This document shows positions 1 through 8,606 of a stretch of DNA of 64,000 nt, in pieces. How positions within the stretch are numbered: position 1 is the first letter of the stretch; each line of letters begins with the position of its first letter. The notes under the pieces were generated by a model. The model ran no database searches. It was not told the DNA's origin and saw only the letters and a list, made by a program, of their open reading frames with translations. The DNA is from Companilactobacillus huachuanensis (GTDB lineage: Bacteria; Bacillota; Bacilli; Lactobacillales; Lactobacillaceae), in contig NZ_BJDF01000009.1 in the NCBI RefSeq assembly GCF_005404815.1, positions 1-64,000 of the forward strand. The letters run 5' to 3'. Both the position numbers and the translations under genes were made by a program.

Positions 1-67
1 GTAAACGACTAACTTGATCATCGGAAAGATTGATGTGTTGTTTAACAGGTCTGATATCTGATTTCAT
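1..67 (-). CDS. Unknown protein, N-terminal part only
   Basis: A minus-strand reading frame starts with ATG at 67 and runs off the left edge. It is preceded by an AAAGGA ribosome site about nine bases upstream. The 22 visible residues begin MKSDIRPVKQHINLSDDQVS. They are hydrophilic with no signal peptide in what is visible. I do not recognise the family. The clear ribosome site and good spacing are the reason for calling it a gene. Confidence 0.5.
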   Translation of the reverse strand, partial: MKSDIRPVKQHINLSDDQVSRL

Positions 68-108
68 AAAATATATCCTTTTTTGAATTGATTATATCAG
101 AATATAAA

Positions 109-244
109 AGTGAGAGCTACACTCCACTAGTTTATTTTTGAATAGCAGGAATAATAAAACGAAAACTTCTGATTATTTAAATAAATTAACTCTAGGTATT
201 TAACAACAACGGCAATATTATTTTTTCACCTTTCAACCTTTAGT
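109..244 (+). repeat. CLR-A remnant (right end only)
   Basis: The stretch from about 116 matches the AT-rich right flank of CLR-A: ACTAGTTTATTTTTG, then GCAGGAATAATAAAACG, ending CACCTTTCAACCTTTAGT. The cloverleaf core is missing. It looks like a decayed or truncated copy. Confidence 0.75.
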
Positions 245-385
245 AAAATACAGGTCAAGCAAACTAGTTTGCTTTTCAATAATTGCTGGATGATGTAATA
301 AGGATTCGAGGTTTTTTTAGATAACCTTGACAATTTATTTATCAAGCGATTATTTATTACAGAATAAGTGAGAATATTTTTTATT

Positions 386-684
386 AACTGAAAGTTGAAA
401 AAGGGATATAAACATTGCAGTTACAGTCCTAAATTCAATTTATTTACCAATTTAGTTAAATGGCAAGAGATTACAGTTGGACATTCTTATTATAAAAAAA
501 CTAGTTGGAAGAGCTGAAAGTATTCATTTGCCGCGAAAGTGGCGTTATTGCTTCAGCAATTACACCACCGGGCGTGCTGGAGACTTACCGCTTTTTGGTA
601 AGGCTTCAACCGAGATTCGAGACCGCTTTTTGGCTCGAATCGTACCGCGCAGCATATGAATGCTTTCAGCTCTGGAAACGGCAA
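386..684 (-). repeat. CLR-A copy, right end truncated
   Basis: It starts with CTGAAAGTTGAAA, carries the AT-rich flank and the full cloverleaf core (outer arms GCTGAAAGTATTCA and TGAATGCTTTCAGC, which covary at one base pair against other copies). It stops just after GGAAACGGC. The usual CTTTCAACCTTT end is absent, and the element abuts the next gene about 60 bases before its start codon. Confidence 0.85.
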
Positions 685-743
685 CAAGGGAAGATGGAAA
701 GAAAATTTCCAATGTTAGCTCTGATGAAATAAGGAGGCATTTA

Positions 744-1268
744 ATGAGTAATATTTATTTACGCCAAGCAACCATTGACGATTTGCCAAGGATTATTAAA
801 ATTATTGATAGTGCAAAGAAAACCTTACGGGACCGTGGTGTTAACCAATGGCAAAACGGTTATCCCAATGAAGAAATTTTAGAACAGGATATTCAAGAAG
901 ATATAAGTTATGTTTTAATACTTAATGGTAGGGTCGTCGGAGTTGCTGCATTGCAACAAGGTTACGATCAGAATTATCAAGAAATGACCTCTGGGTCGTG
1001 GAATGGCAATTCTGATGTGACTTATTCCGTGGTTCACCGTATAGCAATTGAAGCTGACCACCAAGGCGAACACCTTAGTTCAGCATTACTTCAACAACTA
1101 TTAACAATGTCTTATCATCTTGGTTACCGTGATGTCAGAATTGATACGCATCCGGATAATCTAGTGATGCAACACATTATTGAATCCAGTGGTTTTGAAG
1201 AAAAAGGTACGATTACGATGGATGAAGATCTTGGTGTAAGAAAGGCTTATCAAATTCTTTTGAAATAA
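744..1268 (+). CDS. GNAT family N-acetyltransferase
   Basis: The 174-residue product has the GNAT layout: N-terminal LRQATIDDLPRI, a central strand VLILNGRVVGVAAL near residues 57-70, and the acetyl-CoA loop region HRIAIEADHQGEHLSSALL near residues 98-116. It ends with the typical HPDNLVMQHIIESSGFEEKG segment. The substrate cannot be predicted. The start at 744 follows AAGGAGG with good spacing; an upstream in-frame ATG at 660 lies inside the neighbouring CLR-A repeat and is unlikely to be used. The repeat occupies the place where the promoter would be expected. Confidence 0.85.
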   Translation: MSNIYLRQATIDDLPRIIKIIDSAKKTLRDRGVNQWQNGYPNEEILEQDIQEDISYVLILNGRVVGVAALQQGYDQNYQEMTSGSWNGNSDVTYSVVHRIAIEADHQGEHLSSALLQQLLTMSYHLGYRDVRIDTHPDNLVMQHIIESSGFEEKGTITMDEDLGVRKAYQILLK

Positions 1269-1317
1269 GCTTTGAAAGATTATTTTTCATATTTTTGATA
1301 TATAATTGAACCATAAT

Positions 1318-1343
1318 TAACCATCGTTAAGATGGTTTTTTTA
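1318..1343 (+). terminator. Hairpin plus T-run after the acetyltransferase
   Basis: AACCATC and GATGGTT form a short stem followed by a run of T. It ends the acetyltransferase transcript or acts in the leader of the next gene. Confidence 0.6.
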
Positions 1344-1385
1344 CTATATTTATATCCGTGGTTTGGATATTAGGAGAACTGCAAA

Positions 1386-2555
1386 TTGAAAATCAAAAAT
1401 ATTGCAAGAAGTGTGCTTACACCTAGACCTTCAGAATTTATTTCAACTCAAACAGATAATTTTTTGAGAAGATTAAAGCCGAGACCGTTTGTCGTTGATT
1501 ATATCGAAGGTGTTTATAAAAATAATGTCTTACCTAATGTCGATGATGATACAGTTACAATTTCTGTTCTAACTGATACTCACGCTAAGGCCGTTGTCAG
1601 TTCTTCCTACTATGGAATCAATGGCATGCGGCATATTATTGAGGCCAACTATGTCAGCGACCATTTGGGAGTCGATCTGAATGTTCATTTGGGCGATTTG
1701 ATGGATGGCAGTGATAAGCCTGAGATAAGTCGGGGTCTTTTAAAATTTGCAGTTGAAAATTATCAGGCTAGCAAAGCTCCGTTTTTCATTGTTGAAGGCA
1801 ATCATGATGAAAATGATAAATACGATGAACATCGCTTCTTTAAAACTGCTTCATTCCACCGAGATGATTATGATGCATTAGTAACAAAATATGATTATGA
1901 GCAATCTGAGATTCAACGTTTGAATCCCGTTTCAAGAGTTGGCTGGTTCGATAAGGGCAGTATACGTATTGTCTTTATTGATACGAGTGATATTCCTTAT
2001 ATTTTAAGTAATGGTTCCAAGAAGTATGACTTCAAGAAAGTCCGTGGAGTCAGGGAACAGCAATTAGAAGATTTAATCACCGTTTTAGAGCGTACTGTCG
2101 ATAAACATGTTGTTATGATGGGACATGCAAATATTATCAGCCCAAGTGGGCGCAGTGCGTTAAACTTTAATGGTGACTTGGTGCAACAATTATTAGTTGC
2201 ATTCAATAACAAAGCTTCGGGACAATTGAAAAATGAATTAACTGGAGATTTCGGAGTAAATATTCGCTATGATTTCTCGTCTACCGGCATTTCTAAGGTG
2301 ACGACTTATATTTGTGGACATATGCATTACGAAAAAAACTACAAAGTTTCTGAAATTAATCATATAATATTAAATTGTTCGGCCCTTATGGGGAAGAAGC
2401 ACGGGTTAACAACTGACTATAACAAAAAATGGGACAGACGATATAATGAAATCTCTGAATTAGCAGGGTATTTCGTCAATATTGACCCGAATAAACTACG
2501 CTTACAGATTTATGGTTACGGAGCCGCAACAAGGTATGTAAGTTTTGAAATATAA
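1386..2555 (+). CDS. Calcineurin-like metallophosphoesterase
   Basis: The 389-residue protein carries the metallophosphoesterase motifs in order: DTHAK (residues 64-68), GDLMDG (103-108), GNHDE (138-142), GHANI near residue 247, and GHMHYEKN near residue 312. These bind two metal ions in this superfamily. No signal peptide or membrane segment is obvious, so it is probably cytoplasmic. The start is TTG at 1386, six bases after an AGGAGA site. It lies 14 bases upstream of asnB and is likely co-transcribed. The substrate is unknown; phosphodiester or phosphomonoester hydrolysis is all the motifs support. Confidence 0.85.
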   Translation: MKIKNIARSVLTPRPSEFISTQTDNFLRRLKPRPFVVDYIEGVYKNNVLPNVDDDTVTISVLTDTHAKAVVSSSYYGINGMRHIIEANYVSDHLGVDLNVHLGDLMDGSDKPEISRGLLKFAVENYQASKAPFFIVEGNHDENDKYDEHRFFKTASFHRDDYDALVTKYDYEQSEIQRLNPVSRVGWFDKGSIRIVFIDTSDIPYILSNGSKKYDFKKVRGVREQQLEDLITVLERTVDKHVVMMGHANIISPSGRSALNFNGDLVQQLLVAFNNKASGQLKNELTGDFGVNIRYDFSSTGISKVTTYICGHMHYEKNYKVSEINHIILNCSALMGKKHGLTTDYNKKWDRRYNEISELAGYFVNIDPNKLRLQIYGYGAATRYVSFEI

Positions 2556-2569
2556 GGGAGAATTATTTT

Positions 2570-4477
2570 ATGTGTGGAATTGTCGGATTCGTAGATAAAA
2601 ATATTGCAGATAAGAAGCCTGTAATTGAAGCTATGATGGATACGATCAAACACCGTGGACCAAACAGTTCAGGTGAACTACTAGAAGGCGACACTGCATT
2701 AGGATTCCGTCGCTTGAGTATCATTGATATTAACAGTGGTATGCAACCAATTTATAACGAAGATAAATCAAAGGCCGTTATTTTTAATGGTGAAATTTAT
2801 AACTATCAAGATGTTAGAAAAGAACTAAAGAAAGCCGGACATATTTTCACAACCGACACTGATACCGAAGTCCTTCTTCATGGATTTGAAGAGTGGGGTA
2901 TCGAAGGTTTGCTTAAAAAAATTCGTGGAATGTTTGCCTTTGTGATTTATGATCTTAAGACTGGTGATATCACTGGTGCCAGAGATTTCTTTGGTATTAA
3001 ACCCTTGTATTATTACAATCGTGAAGGTACATTCATTTTCGGATCAGAAATTAAGTCTTTCTTGAAAGAGCCTAATTTTAAGATGGAATTAAACAAGGCT
3101 GCCTTGAAGCCCTATTTGACTTTCCAATATTCAGCTATGAATGAAACATTTTTCAAGAATGTTTTCAAGATTCCGGAAGGCCATTTCTTCACATTTAAAA
3201 ATGGTAAGTTAAGTATCAAGAAGTACTGGGATATGGAATTCAAAGAAAACAACTTGTCATTTGAAGAAACTGTTAAACGTATTGATAAGTCATTACGTGA
3301 TTCAGTTGAAGAGCATGCTATCAGTGATGTGCCAGTCGGTTCATTACTTTCAAGTGGCGTGGACTCAAGTTACGTTACAGCCATTTTGAAACCACAACAT
3401 ACTTACTCAATTGATTTCGATACAAGTACGTATGAAGAAGGTACTGCTGCTAAAGAATTGGCTGACAAATTGGGCCTTGAAAATACCCGTGGTATCGTTA
3501 CAAAGGAGGAGGCCATCAAGTCACTTCCATTGATTCAATATTATATGGATGAACCAGATGCCAACCCTTCATGTGTACCGTTATACTTCTTAACAAAATT
3601 AGCTAGCCGTGACGTTACCGTTATCCTTTCTGGTGAAGGTGCTGATGAATTGTTTGCTGGCTATGCAAATTATGGATTCCATTCACACTCAAAGGCTATC
3701 CGTGTCGTTGCTGAAGATTTGAAGAAGTTGCCAAAGGGTGTTAAATACAAGTTAGCACACGGTTTAAAGAAGATGCCTAACTTCCCAGGAAGATTGCATT
3801 TGTACGAATCAACAGCCAAGGCTGAAGAATTCTTCATCGGACAAGCTAAAATCTTTACGGAAAAAGAAGCCGCTGATTTAGTTAAACCAGAATTTGAAAA
3901 ATCACGATCTGTTCACGACATCGTTATGAGAAGTTATAACAAGGTTCGTGATTATAACGATGAAGTTAAGAAGATGCAATATCTTGATATTCACCAATTC
4001 ATGGCTAACGACATTATTCTAAAGGCTGACCGTATGAGTATGGCCAACTCAATGGAATTACGTGTACCATTCCTAGATAAAGAAGTTGCCAAAGTTGCGG
4101 CTGGAGTACCTACAAAATATCTTTTGAATAGTAAAGATAGTAAGTATGCACTTCGAGTTGCTGCCGAACGAGCACTTCCATCAGAATGGGCTAAACGTGA
4201 AAAATTAGGATTCCCAGTACCAATTCGTGACTGGATCAAGACCAAGGAAGTTTATGAAGACTTCCGTAAGCTATTCAGTGCCGATTTTGCTGGAGAGTTC
4301 TTCGATCAAGACGCAATTTTGAAGATGCTTGATGGTTGTTATCGTGGTGAAAATGATGATCGACGTAAAGTTTGGACAATTTATACATTCTTGATTTGGT
4401 ATAAAGTTTACTTTATTGATGGTGGTAAGAAGCCAGATGTTGATCCACAAGTTTTGGTACCTGAGGACGAAAAGTAG
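2570..4477 (+). CDS. asnB: Glutamine-dependent asparagine synthase family protein
   Basis: The product begins MCGIVGF, so Cys2 is the glutaminase nucleophile after removal of Met. The class II amidotransferase domain spans about residues 1-210. The synthetase domain follows with the ATP-binding SSGVDSS loop near residue 262 and SGEGADELFAGY near residue 360. The length of 635 is normal. It may make asparagine, but in lactobacilli such proteins also amidate peptidoglycan precursors (AsnH on D-Asp cross-bridges, AsnB1 on mDAP). The nearby D-aspartate ligase makes the AsnH-type role attractive, though this is inference. Ribosome site GGGAGA precedes the ATG. Confidence 0.93.
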   Translation: MCGIVGFVDKNIADKKPVIEAMMDTIKHRGPNSSGELLEGDTALGFRRLSIIDINSGMQPIYNEDKSKAVIFNGEIYNYQDVRKELKKAGHIFTTDTDTEVLLHGFEEWGIEGLLKKIRGMFAFVIYDLKTGDITGARDFFGIKPLYYYNREGTFIFGSEIKSFLKEPNFKMELNKAALKPYLTFQYSAMNETFFKNVFKIPEGHFFTFKNGKLSIKKYWDMEFKENNLSFEETVKRIDKSLRDSVEEHAISDVPVGSLLSSGVDSSYVTAILKPQHTYSIDFDTSTYEEGTAAKELADKLGLENTRGIVTKEEAIKSLPLIQYYMDEPDANPSCVPLYFLTKLASRDVTVILSGEGADELFAGYANYGFHSHSKAIRVVAEDLKKLPKGVKYKLAHGLKKMPNFPGRLHLYESTAKAEEFFIGQAKIFTEKEAADLVKPEFEKSRSVHDIVMRSYNKVRDYNDEVKKMQYLDIHQFMANDIILKADRMSMANSMELRVPFLDKEVAKVAAGVPTKYLLNSKDSKYALRVAAERALPSEWAKREKLGFPVPIRDWIKTKEVYEDFRKLFSADFAGEFFDQDAILKMLDGCYRGENDDRRKVWTIYTFLIWYKVYFIDGGKKPDVDPQVLVPEDEK

Positions 4478-4601
4478 AGAGTGGAACAAGCCCGGGAATT
4501 TCCGAGCATTTTTGTAACAAAGTGAATTGTACGCCGAACTTAGCGGACGATTCACTTTGTTATGAAAAGCGGAAGAAATTGGCTTGTGTAACTCGTTTTG
4601 G
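4478..4601 (+). ncRNA. Structured 3' element, family D copy 1
   Basis: It starts directly after the asnB stop codon. Outer arms ACAAGCC and GGCTTGT pair, then AATTTCC with GGAAGAAATT, then a long stem TAACAAAGTGAAT/ATTCACTTTGTTA closed by the loop CGAACTTA. It shares only the fold and short motifs (CCGAGCATTTT, ATGAAAAGCGGAAG) with copies 2-4, so its stems differ by compensatory changes. No T-run follows, so it is not a simple terminator. Confidence 0.7.
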
Positions 4602-4733
4602 GTAGAGAGTGGAGACGGGGCGGTTAGCTCCCGAGCATTTTCGTCGTTTTGTGAATTGCCTGCCGAACTTAGCAGGCGATTTACGAAATGATGAAAAGCG
4701 GAAGGAGTTGCCCTGTTGTAACTCGTTTTAAAG
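4602..4733 (+). ncRNA. Structured 3' element, family D copy 2
   Basis: This is a tandem copy, nearly identical to copy 3. It has CTCCCGAGCATTTTCG on the left, the inner stem GCCTGC/GCAGGC around loop CGAACTTA, and ATGAAAAGCGGAAGGAG on the right. Outer arms GGGGC and GCCCT pair with a G-T wobble. Confidence 0.7.
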
Positions 4734-4879
4734 TAGAGGGTGGAGACAGGGCGGTTAGCTCCCGAGCATTTTCGTCGTTTTGTGAATTGCCTGCCGAATT
4801 TAGCAGGCGATTTACGAAATGATGAAAAGCGGAAGGAGTTGCCCTGTTGTAACTCGTTTTAGAGCCACTGCCTATATAT
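4734..4879 (+). ncRNA. Structured 3' element, family D copy 3
   Basis: Third tandem copy, with outer arms ACAGGGC/GCCCTGT, the inner stem GCCTGC/GCAGGC and loop CGAATTTA. It ends with AGAGCCACTGCCTATATATA, an extension shared with copy 4 after usp, which marks the outer limit of the family. Confidence 0.7.
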
Positions 4880-4916
4880 AAATAGTGTCAGTAATTTTAG
4901 AATTGATTAAAAGTAT

Positions 4917-4974
4917 AAAAGGAGTTGCTTCCAAACTTGATATTTAATATCAAGCGAGAAACAACTCCTTTTTG
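4917..4974. terminator. Long hairpin, probable bidirectional terminator
   Basis: AAAAGGAGTTG and CAACTCCTTTT pair as an outer stem and CTTGATAT/ATATCAAG as an inner stem, followed by T-rich DNA. It lies in the 694-base space between asnB and the LRR gene. Nothing else is visible from 4975 to 5120. Confidence 0.6.
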
Positions 4975-5171
4975 TAATGAATAAGTATATCCAGAAAATA
5001 TACCAGATATTTTTTGCTTTAATGGAATATTACTAACGTTGAAAGTTAAGAAACCATAAAACTATTGCCAAACTAAAATAGTAGCGAAGAATATTTGATA
5101 TAGTAAACTTGATAATTTTTTAAACAGAAGCCACTGGGGGATTTTGTTTAGAACAAATTAGGGGTGTAAAA

Positions 5172-6488
5172 ATGGATACTAGCAATGTTACAAATATGAG
5201 CCAAATGTTTTTAAATTGTCGGTCACTAAAGAAACTAGATTTATCCAGTTTCAATACAAATAGTGTCCAAGATATGTCACAGATGTTTGGTGGCTGTAGT
5301 GATTTACGCATGCTCAATATTACAAATTTTGATACCAAAAAAGTTACTAATATGAATGGCATGTTCGCTAATTGTGAAACTTTGGAAGAGTTGGATCTAT
5401 CAAACTTTGATACAAAAAATGTTAAAAGTATGGATAACATGTTCCAATCCTCTGATGCTTTAAAGTCACTAAAATTAGGTGAAAAGTTTGTTGTACCCAA
5501 GAATAAAGAACATGATTTAAAATTGGTCAACCGCACTTGGGTCGACGTTGGAACCGGAACAATTATGAATCCGAAACCAACAAACAAAGAAGGTATCAGT
5601 TCAATTGATTTGTTGAAGCATCATGATAAGGGTAATTGGGTCGTTAAGCCTGAAAAAGCGTATAACGGTGGGTTTAAGTTGATTATCGCTAATAACCTCA
5701 ACAAAGATATTGTGATGGATGTACCAGAAGACGTTCGTCCAGAATATATTGGTAGCAGTTTTGAAATGATGGTTCCCCAAATTATTGGCTATAACGCTGA
5801 TAAGAAAGTTCTACATGTGACCGCTACAGATGAAGGCTTGATCAGCAAAGATAAAGTCAACTACACAAAAATTGCGACAGCAGTAGATCCGAGAACTGTT
5901 AATGTTGAACCAGTGAAGTCTGAAGAATCAGAAAAGCCTGAGGAATCGGTAAAGCCACAAGAACAGCCTAGTTCCACAGTTCAATTAGCTGAGAAAGTTG
6001 CAGTAAAAACAGAGAATAAAGCAGTGATTAAACCAGAAGATAAAACTGCGCCAGCAAAGCCTGAAGTAGCAGGTAAGGTTTCTAAATTTATGCATTATGT
6101 CACAATACATCCAGACGTCCAATCAGCTCAAACGTACAATACAAATGGTCAAGCTAATGATGGTGACCAATTGCGAAGAAATTATAGCTGGTTCAGTGAT
6201 AAAGAACTTCAAATTGGAGCTCAAAAGTATTATCACGTCTTAGGTGACTCATGGGTAAAAGTTGAAGATGTTTACCGTTATCAGGACGCACAAAACATTG
6301 TTAAGACCAAAGATGTAGTGATGACACACTTGGTCAATAGTCGCGCTGAAGAGTTGACTAACCGTGGCCTAGGAGCCTTGAGCGCATGGCAAACTTCTAA
6401 AGAAGCAATTATTGGTGACCGCAAATATTATCAAATAACTACTAACGAATTCGTGGATGCTGACAGTGTTGATTTGATGAACGCGTAA
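5172..6488 (+). pseudogene. LRR (BspA-type) surface protein lacking its N-terminus
   Basis: The 438 residues start inside BspA/DUF285-type leucine-rich repeats (VTNMSQMF, LDLSSFNT, VTNMNGMF, LDLSNFDT; about residues 4-95). A Pro/Glu/Lys-rich stretch follows near residues 245-305, then two SLAP-like cell-wall modules ending in WVKVEDVYRY and YYQITTNEFVDADSV. Intact relatives such as the one at 53870-55963 have a signal peptide and long linker before the repeats. Here an in-frame TAA at 5121 blocks extension and no signal peptide exists, so the product could not be secreted normally. A weak AGGGGTG site precedes the ATG, so a cytoplasmic fragment may still be made. No LPXTG motif is present. 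Confidence 0.75.
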
Positions 6489-6496
6489 GATTAATG

Positions 6497-6814
6497 TTAA
6501 AGGTTGAAAGTTTAGGTAAGTATGCCGTTTCCAGAGCTGAGAGTATTCAATTGCTGCGCGGAACGGCCCGAGCCTGGGAAGCGGTCTCGAACCTCGGTTG
6601 AAGCCTCGCAAAAACCGCGAGTCTTCAACGCGCCCGGTGGTGTAATTGCTGAAGCAATAACGCCACTTTCGCTGCAAATGAATACTCTCAGCTCTTCCAA
6701 CTAGTTTATTTTTATGGCAGGAACAATAAAATGAAGATCTTGTATTATTTAAATAAATTAGCTTTGTGCCTGTAATAACAATGGTTATACTAATTTTCGC
6801 CTTTCAACCTTCAG
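6497..6814 (+). repeat. CLR-A, full length
   Basis: Ends AAAGGTTGAAAG and CCTTTCAACCTTCAG flank the core. Outer arms AGCTGAGAGTATTCA/TGAATACTCTCAGCT are a perfect 15-bp match. H1 is GGCCCGAG/CTCGAACC, H2 TTGAAGCCTCGC/GCGAGTCTTCAA, H3 GTAATTGC/GCAATAAC. This copy is a good reference for the family. Confidence 0.9.
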
Positions 6815-6982
6815 ATGTTTGAATATTTTGCATATCTTCTTACTGATTTAATAATCATGCGAGTATTTTGATTATTGGTTAATTTAAATCGTTTTAACCG
6901 TTAATAAAAATATTAATTTTAGTTCGAATTATATTTATAATTAATTATTCGAGATGTTTTGATTTAAGATGATTTATGAACT

Positions 6983-7133
6983 GAAAATGGCTGAGATTGT
7001 AAAGATGCTCGTATTTACACATTGTGTAGGTACGAGTTTTCTAGTTAAAGTGGCAAGCAAGACGGCGTTATGACGTTACCGTTATATGTGCTATATTAAT
7101 AAATGCTGATATAAAATAATTATCAGCCGTTTC
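6983..7133 (+). ncRNA. 6S / lacto-usp-like RNA candidate
   Basis: A closing stem forms between GAAAATGGCTGA (6983-6994) and TCAGCCGTTTC (7123-7133). Inside it a strong hairpin has arms CTCGTA/TACGAG (7008-7036) and a second lies near 7052-7072. The lacto-usp motif described from lactic acid bacteria lies upstream of an operon of one hypothetical gene plus usp and was proposed to be a 6S RNA; the gene order here (D-aspartate ligase then usp) fits. The 3' arm can instead pair with GCTGATA at 7105, giving an alternative fold. Assignment rests on context and fold, not on an alignment. Confidence 0.5.
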
Positions 7134-7227
7134 AAGAAAATTTATTAGAAATACGCAGTATGAAGCCTTTTTCAAGTGATAAATTAAAAAAAGGATAAGG
7201 CTAAATGATTAAATACTACAGCGATAC

Positions 7228-7256
7228 TCGTTGTGATAAATTGAATATGGTATAAT
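7228..7256 (+). promoter_or_regulatory. Extended -10 promoter for the D-aspartate ligase-usp pair
   Basis: TATAAT at 7251-7256 is preceded by TGG, giving an extended -10. A weak -35 (TCGTTG, 17-base spacer) lies at 7228. The start of the next gene is about 50 bases downstream. Confidence 0.65.
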
Positions 7257-7308
7257 TTTGTTTGAAATGTGTGAAAAATTAAAAATAGAATTTTAATATA
7301 GTAAGAGG

Positions 7309-8589
7309 TTGATCCCTATCGAAACTGAATCAGGAAAAAAATTCACGCCTATATTATTAGGTAGTGATATGAACGTTTACGGAATGGCTCGTGCTTTCCA
7401 TGAACTTTATGGTGGCACTGTTAAGGCCTATGCTGATATCCAATTGGCACCTACAAGATATACAAAAATTTTAAACTTAACACTTCACACCGGATTTTCT
7501 GAAGATCCTGTTTTTATTGAAAAAATGCGTGAAATTGCGAAAGTTTACCAAAACCATGAAGAACCAGTTATTTTAATTGGTTGTGGTGATGGTTATGCCG
7601 AACTTATCAGCAAACATAAAGAAGAATTATCAAAGACATTTGTCTGCCCATATGTCGATTACGATTTATTGAAATCATTGAATAATAAAGAGAGCTTTTA
7701 TAAGGTCGCTGACAAACATGGTTTGCCACATCCTTTAACAAAAATTATTACAAAAGATATGTATGAAGATAAGCAGGATATGGATGTGCCATTTGATTTT
7801 CCAGTGGCTTTGAAGCCTGCTAATAGTGTCGAATGGTTGGATGTTCATTTTGAAGGCCGTAAGAAAGCTTTCACTATCCATTCACAAGCTGAATATATGG
7901 ATATCGTCGGTAAAATTTATGGTAATGGCTATAAGTCTGACTTGATTTTACAAGACTTTATTCCTGGCGACGATTCTAACATGCGTGTCTTGAATGCTTA
8001 TGTTGATCAAGATCACCATGTGAAGATGATGTGTTTAGGTCACCCAATTTTGGAAGATCCAACACCTCAATCAATTGGAAACTACGTTGCAATCGTACCG
8101 GAATTTAACCAAGATGTTTACGACCGTGTTCAAAAATTTCTTGAGGATATTGAATTTACTGGTTATGCCAACTTTGATATGAAGTATGACTCTCGTGACG
8201 ATACTTTCAAATTTTTCGAAATCAACTTACGTCAAGGTAGAAGTAGTTTCTTTGTTACATTAAACGGCTACAATCTTGCTAAGTATGTTGTTGAAGATTA
8301 TGTTGAAGGCAATCTTGAAAATGAGCCAACAGTTTATGCTAACAAGAACAAAGCTCAACATAAGCTTTGGTTAGGCGTACCAGTTAAGGTCTTCAAGAAA
8401 TATGCTGCTGAAAATGATGCGACCGAATATGCAAACGAATTGATCAAGCAAGATCGTGTCGGAACAACAGTCTTTTATGATAAAGACAGATCGTTCAGAA
8501 GATGGATGCTGTTGACATACATGTTCCACAATTATGTTAAGAGATTTGATGAATACTTCGAAGAGAACAAAGGACGCGACTTTAAATAA
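7309..8589 (+). CDS. D-aspartate ligase (ATP-grasp), peptidoglycan cross-bridge
   Basis: The protein closely resembles, from memory, the Enterococcus faecium D-aspartate ligase: PILLGSDMNVYGMAR at the N-terminus, CGDGYAELIS, ALKPANSVEW, QDFIPGDDSNMRVLNAYVD, and EINLRQGRSSFFVTLNGYN. These fit an ATP-grasp fold, with the last motif holding metal-binding Glu and Asn. The enzyme adds D-Asp to the lysine of UDP-MurNAc-pentapeptide in the cytoplasm. Length is about 427. The start is unclear: TTG at 7309 directly touches the AAGAGG site (no spacing), while no ATG, GTG or TTG occurs at a normal distance; the first ATG (7369) falls inside the conserved GSDMN motif. usp follows 17 bases later. Confidence 0.88.
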   Translation: MIPIETESGKKFTPILLGSDMNVYGMARAFHELYGGTVKAYADIQLAPTRYTKILNLTLHTGFSEDPVFIEKMREIAKVYQNHEEPVILIGCGDGYAELISKHKEELSKTFVCPYVDYDLLKSLNNKESFYKVADKHGLPHPLTKIITKDMYEDKQDMDVPFDFPVALKPANSVEWLDVHFEGRKKAFTIHSQAEYMDIVGKIYGNGYKSDLILQDFIPGDDSNMRVLNAYVDQDHHVKMMCLGHPILEDPTPQSIGNYVAIVPEFNQDVYDRVQKFLEDIEFTGYANFDMKYDSRDDTFKFFEINLRQGRSSFFVTLNGYNLAKYVVEDYVEGNLENEPTVYANKNKAQHKLWLGVPVKVFKKYAAENDATEYANELIKQDRVGTTVFYDKDRSFRRWMLLTYMFHNYVKRFDEYFEENKGRDFK

Positions 8590-8606
8590 CTTAGGGGGCT
8601 TTATTG

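Noticed and set aside
477-732. Open frames of 60-75 codons within CLR-A (also at 6512, 31452, 34749, 36735, 37271, 41408, 44045, 55988, 56400)
   Set aside because: The same peptides recur in two frames only because the repeat recurs. Starts are not conserved, indels break the frame, and changes follow base pairing, not codon position.
660-743. N-terminal extension of the acetyltransferase from ATG 660
   Set aside because: The extension is encoded by CLR-A sequence; AAGGAGG before ATG 744 is the better start.
2480-2570. T-box or other amino-acid riboswitch before asnB
   Set aside because: Only 14 bases separate it from the upstream gene and no T-box sequence is present.
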